From CAZUAQ01 sp964618455 (GTDB lineage: Bacteria > Planctomycetota > Phycisphaerae > UBA1845 > PWPN01): a DNA stretch of 16,588 nt. The stretch spans positions 1-16,588 of the forward strand of contig CAZUAQ010000084.1 of assembly GCA_964618455.1 (NCBI GenBank). Reading direction: 5' to 3'. This document shows positions 15,474 to 16,588 of this stretch, piece by piece (within the stretch, counting starts at the first letter, position 1; each line of letters opens with the position of its first letter). A model generated the notes under the pieces. It saw nothing but the letters and a program-made list of their open reading frames with translations. It made no database searches and was not told the origin of the DNA. The translations under genes were made by a program, and so were the position numbers.

Positions 15474-16514
15474 TCAGTCCATGATGTCGTTGCTGCCCGA
15501 AAGGGTGTAGTAGGCATTGCCCCACTCACGCCCCTTCAGCGTTGCAAGGATCGTTTTGCGCTCCACGTGCGTATCCACGTACAGGAAGTTCGCGGTGCCG
15601 CCGAAGATCTTCTCACCACCGGGGTGATGACGTCCGATGCTGTTGAGTTCGTACGTGCCCGGGTTCGTCAGGAGGCCCTTCTGCTTGAGGGCGGAATCGT
15701 ACTCCATGATCCCGAACGTCTCCTCATAGTCGGCCGCCGACGGGTCGCCGTAGACGAATCCCGAGAACTGGGATCGATCCGGGGCGGTGTACTCATTCGA
15801 GCCCGTCGAAATGTGATAGAACGGGTTGACCGAACGGTGACTCTTGCTCTTCAGCAGATTGCCGCCCTGGATCTCGGCGGTCGCCTCCCAGTTATTAATG
15901 AACTCGGACGCGAGAATCACCTTGCCGTGATTCTTGATGGAGCTCTCTCCGATCAGCTTATTGGTCCGCGGCCCTCCCGAGAGCACCGTGGTGAACTTAT
16001 TACGCGGCATGACCGCCGCGTTGGCCACGTAGGCCACGCGCGTCGCCTGAAGATCCTCGCGCGAGGTGTTCGGGCTGGTGTTGCCGAGGTCGTCGACCTG
16101 ACCGCTTTCCCAGTCCGCAGCCTCCGGCCCGGGATTGGTGCGCGGCGCGCCGCCGTTGTCGAAGTCGGGGCACTGGAACGCATTGTCATCCACCTTGCCG
16201 TCGCCATAGAGGAACCAGGACCAGTGCACGTAACCATGCTTCGGCGGGGAAGGTCCGTTTTTCTGCTGCGACTGGGGGCTGATGTCCGCCCGGCCTCGGC
16301 TGTCGAGGTAGGCGTAGGACACGGGGTAAAATCGCTCGCGATTCATGTAAATCGCCACAGCCGTGCCGACGTGCTTCTGGTTCGTCGCACACACCGTCGC
16401 CCGCGCTTCGGACCGCGCGGCAGAGAGACTCGGCAGAAGGATCGCCATGAGCAGAGCGAGAATCCCCACCACCACCAGGAGCTCGATCAATGTAAATGCC
16501 CTGCGTTTAGCCAT
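15474..16514 (-). CDS. Prepilin-type (type II pseudopilin-like) protein, planctomycete H-x-DG-like family
   Basis: The 346-residue protein starts MAKRRAFTLIELLVVVGILA, a class III prepilin signal: basic leader, then F-T-L-I-E with the conserved Glu at +5 and a hydrophobic helix to about residue 30. The residue before the cleavage site is Ala rather than the usual Gly. The body is a soluble, beta-rich domain. Near the C-terminus, RHHPGGEKIFGGTANFLYVD resembles the planctomycete H-X9-DG motif, but the DG is replaced by DT (VDTHVERKT). Such proteins are numerous in planctomycetes and are thought to be assembled or displayed by type II/IV pilus-like machinery; individual functions are mostly unknown. 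The ATG at 16514 has GGAG (16524-16527) 9 nt upstream. A strong hairpin follows the stop, so it is probably transcribed apart from the dockerin gene. Confidence 0.88.
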   Translation of the reverse strand: MAKRRAFTLIELLVVVGILALLMAILLPSLSAARSEARATVCATNQKHVGTAVAIYMNRERFYPVSYAYLDSRGRADISPQSQQKNGPSPPKHGYVHWSWFLYGDGKVDDNAFQCPDFDNGGAPRTNPGPEAADWESGQVDDLGNTSPNTSREDLQATRVAYVANAAVMPRNKFTTVLSGGPRTNKLIGESSIKNHGKVILASEFINNWEATAEIQGGNLLKSKSHRSVNPFYHISTGSNEYTAPDRSQFSGFVYGDPSAADYEETFGIMEYDSALKQKGLLTNPGTYELNSIGRHHPGGEKIFGGTANFLYVDTHVERKTILATLKGREWGNAYYTLSGSNDIMD

Positions 16515-16588
16515 AAACGCACACTCCTCTTTGCTTAGAACGTGTGTGAGAAGGTCTCTTTTTGCCGATAGATGGGGATCTCTTGGCA

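Noticed and set aside
15408..16538. A 376-codon plus-strand frame
   Set aside because: It is antisense to the prepilin-like gene, which has a class III signal and a Shine-Dalgarno site.
1..16588. CRISPR arrays, tRNA/rRNA genes, insertion sequences, defence or phage genes
   Set aside because: No regularly spaced repeats, cloverleaf sequences, transposase or nuclease signatures, or flanking duplications were seen on either strand.

Overview
The window looks like a high-GC chromosomal segment from a planctomycete-type bacterium (Planctomycetota, possibly near the Phycisphaerae). This is an inference from two genes at the right end: a large secreted protein rich in dockerin/EF-hand repeats, and a prepilin-type protein beginning AFTLIELLVVVGILALLMA with a C-terminal variant of the planctomycete H-x-DG motif. 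No transposase, integrase, phage gene, CRISPR array, tRNA or rRNA was seen.

Layout. Bases 1-722 (+) hold the C-terminal two thirds of the aminofutalosine synthase MqnE (futalosine route to menaquinone). It converges on an exported GH38 alpha-mannosidase-like enzyme (744-3659, -). The GH38 promoter region carries two near-identical 13-bp palindromes 31 bp apart. From 3853 to 4064 there is a structured RNA followed by a strong intrinsic terminator. Its fold, its length and its position ahead of rarA and the 5-formyltetrahydrofolate cyclo-ligase gene (fau/ygfA) identify it as a probable 6S RNA. rarA (4206-5561) and fau (5591-6178) are closely spaced on the + strand. An L,D-transpeptidase with a LysM domain (6314-7396) and a small MazG-type NTP pyrophosphohydrolase (7443-7808, TTG start) follow, probably as a two-gene unit.

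The right half is on the minus strand. It holds a 1209-residue MscK/KefA-type mechanosensitive channel (7832-11461), a 1052-residue secreted protein joining a PstS-like binding-protein domain to about eight dockerin-like motifs (11767-14925), and a prepilin-like protein (15474-16514). Each of the last two ends at a strong GC-rich hairpin.

Most genes are housekeeping or envelope functions: quinone synthesis, fork maintenance, folate repair, nucleotide-pool cleaning, wall cross-linking and osmotic protection. The observations most worth following are the 6S-rarA-fau linkage with its mutually exclusive closing stem and terminator, the PstS-dockerin architecture, and the palindromes upstream of the GH38 gene, one of which shares an 11-mer with the channel promoter. 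I found no clear evidence of a new defence or mobile system.
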